A DNA stretch of 64,000 bases, from contig NZ_CP012160.1 of the NCBI RefSeq assembly GCF_001187845.1, positions 1,984,001 through 2,048,000 on the forward strand. Reading direction: 5' to 3'. The stretch is from Octadecabacter temperatus (GTDB lineage Bacteria > Pseudomonadota > Alphaproteobacteria > Rhodobacterales > Rhodobacteraceae). The notes beneath the pieces are model-generated. The model was not told where the DNA came from. It did no database searches and saw only the letters and a program-made list of their open reading frames with translations. Position 1 is the first letter of the stretch, and every line of letters starts with the position of its first letter. This document shows, one piece after another, positions 62,818-64,000 of this stretch. Made by a program: the position numbers and the translations under genes.

Positions 62818-64000
62818 GATGCGCCCTCAAGTACATCTTGAAGGATGTTTTCGAATGCCGCCGCTTGCGCTTGAAACCCTGTCACGGCCCGTGGCGTTAC
62901 GGTCTTTGGGTGCTGTTCAAGCGCTTTGACCAAGGCGCTTAACAGCACGTCAGACGATGCACCAATTGGAATGAGGTCACTTTGACTTAAAGCCCCATGT
63001 TCCACGCTCCCCCCACTGTCTGTTTGAATGACACCAACGCCCCGTGCCAATGCTTCACGCACCGCCAACCCGAACGTTTCCTTCCACTGGGACATGAACA
63101 ACAAAACATCAATTTCAGAATAAAACGCGTCCATTTCTGACTGATCAAAACGTGGGTAAACCTCCCAGTCTCCCGGAAGGTCATCAAACCGCTCGCCCTT
63201 CCACCAATCACCCTCGGCAGAGGCATCTACCAGTAGTACGCGGAAGTCATCACGTTCAAAGGATTTGAACGCAGCACGTATTAGCGGCCAACCCTTGATT
63301 TGGGATGGTCCGCCAACAAACCCGAACGTTAGCCGTGGATCTCGTTCTCGGCGGGCCGCTTGCTTTGCTTCAAAATCAGGCTCAGGCAGGTGAACGCCAT
63401 TTTCCCAAATGACACTGCGGCCCGCTGCAAAGCCGGATGATACGTACAGATCGTGGGCAAATTTACTTGGGTAAGTCACACGCTCTGGTATGCGCGAGAT
63501 GTCTTGCAAATAGGTAAATCGCGATTGCGCTGCGTCAAAATCCGAAACGCAGCCGCGACACGCGTCAATCTTGATCGGGTTTTGTCCGCAGTACGTCCTA
63601 TCAGGCTTAATCATGAATTGCCGTTCACAAAGCCACCAAAAATCATGCACGCTTAGAATGCTTGGAATGCCACGCGCCTGCGCTGCCCTAAGAACCCCGC
63701 CGCCGATGTCCTGAATACAGTGGGCGTGAACAACATCGGGCCGCAGATCATCCATCAGTTCCTCGATAAGGCGGGTCACATGTGGGTTGTTATAAAGCTC
63801 TTTATAGGTGCGGTTAGACGGAACATTGATAACAAAGTTCTGGATGCCATCCCGTTCGGATTTGACCATCGTGTAATTGGCCAACCCGCTGTGGCAACAC
63901 AATGACACGGCGGTGATCTGATATTCGAACGCGGCGCTTTTTGTCGCCAATAAGGCTTTCGCGACTTCCTCTGCGACAACCGTCGCGCCCCCGTATGTGA
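62814..64000 (-). CDS. family 4 glycosyltransferase, 5' end beyond the window
   Basis: A GT-B enzyme. The visible 394 residues begin in TYGGATVVAEEVAKALL, the N-terminal nucleotide-domain edge, so the true start is outside; a TTG at 63950 is an internal codon. The donor-site pattern KETFGLAVREALARGVGVIQTDSGG (E-x7-E) and AHCIQDIGGGVLRAA support GT4. A cysteine cluster (CGQNPIKIDACRGCVSD) in the middle is typical of a subset of these enzymes. It is coupled to the GT2 gene downstream. Confidence 0.9.
   Translation of the reverse strand, partial: TYGGATVVAEEVAKALLATKSAAFEYQITAVSLCCHSGLANYTMVKSERDGIQNFVINVPSNRTYKELYNNPHVTRLIEELMDDLRPDVVHAHCIQDIGGGVLRAAQARGIPSILSVHDFWWLCERQFMIKPDRTYCGQNPIKIDACRGCVSDFDAAQSRFTYLQDISRIPERVTYPSKFAHDLYVSSGFAAGRSVIWENGVHLPEPDFEAKQAARRERDPRLTFGFVGGPSQIKGWPLIRAAFKSFERDDFRVLLVDASAEGDWWKGERFDDLPGDWEVYPRFDQSEMDAFYSEIDVLLFMSQWKETFGLAVREALARGVGVIQTDSGGSVEHGALSQSDLIPIGASSDVLLSALVKALEQHPKTVTPRAVTGFQAQAAAFENILQDVLEGAS

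Noticed and set aside
1..64000. tRNA, rRNA, insertion sequences, integrases, attachment sites, replication origin
   Set aside because: Intergenic gaps are all under about 230 bases and none shows a cloverleaf, transposase or terminal inverted repeats that I can see.

Overview
The window is a dense stretch of chromosome from an alphaproteobacterium, almost certainly a member of the Rhodobacteraceae (Roseobacter group). The evidence is the gene order surE-pcm-nlpD, a long nuo cluster ending in birA-coaX-rnj, a NuoE with an Ala/Lys-rich C-terminal extension, a DUF5337-like protein, a Hint-domain protein and moderate-to-high GC with tight ATGA gene couplings. I see no rRNA or tRNA gene, CRISPR array, insertion sequence, integrase or attachment site.

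Layout. Bases 1-3.7 kb: a cut-off membrane protein, a PqiA-like protein, a lipoprotein hydrolase, radA and cvpA. 3.7-12.4 kb: a membrane protein, purF, a small protein, an SDR, surE-pcm-nlpD(+), and the leftward tatA-tatB-tatC-DUF815 unit. 12.5-21 kb: a WYL-type regulator, an orphan ABC ATPase, an SDR with an altered active site, a Hint protein, prfC, a DUF3299-like/unknown pair, a DEAD-box RNA helicase and a DUF2798 protein. 21-45.1 kb: rnj, coaX, birA and all fourteen nuo genes (complex I), all leftward and interleaved with about a dozen accessory genes. 45.2-49.3 kb: a membrane protein, three LprI-like/secreted proteins, a DegT aminotransferase and gph. 49.4-58.4 kb: glmU-glmS-alkD, a small kinase, adenine deaminase, a GGDEF-EAL protein and a GST. 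58.6-64 kb: a short B12-dependent ribonucleotide reductase with a small coupled partner, nagA, and two coupled glycosyltransferases, the last running off the window.

How the genes work together. The nuo cluster encodes the complete proton-pumping NADH dehydrogenase. It is divided by at least two strong intrinsic terminators, after nuoE and after the following HhH gene, and a weaker one lies before nuoG, so it is probably several transcription units. glmU, glmS and nagA all act on amino-sugar phosphates and feed or recycle UDP-GlcNAc. tatABC supplies the Tat export pathway. surE-pcm-nlpD is the classical repair/envelope block.

The most unusual observations are two short membrane ORFs (38 and 36 codons) translationally locked on either side of nuoD; a duplicated Ala/Lys-linker plus helix-hairpin-helix module shared by NuoE and its neighbour; the interruption of nuo by a secreted/lipoprotein gene set and a pair of carboxymuconolactone-decarboxylase-like genes; and a minimal class II ribonucleotide reductase that appears to lack one redox cysteine and the usual C-terminal region. 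All family assignments are by reading and memory; no searches were run.
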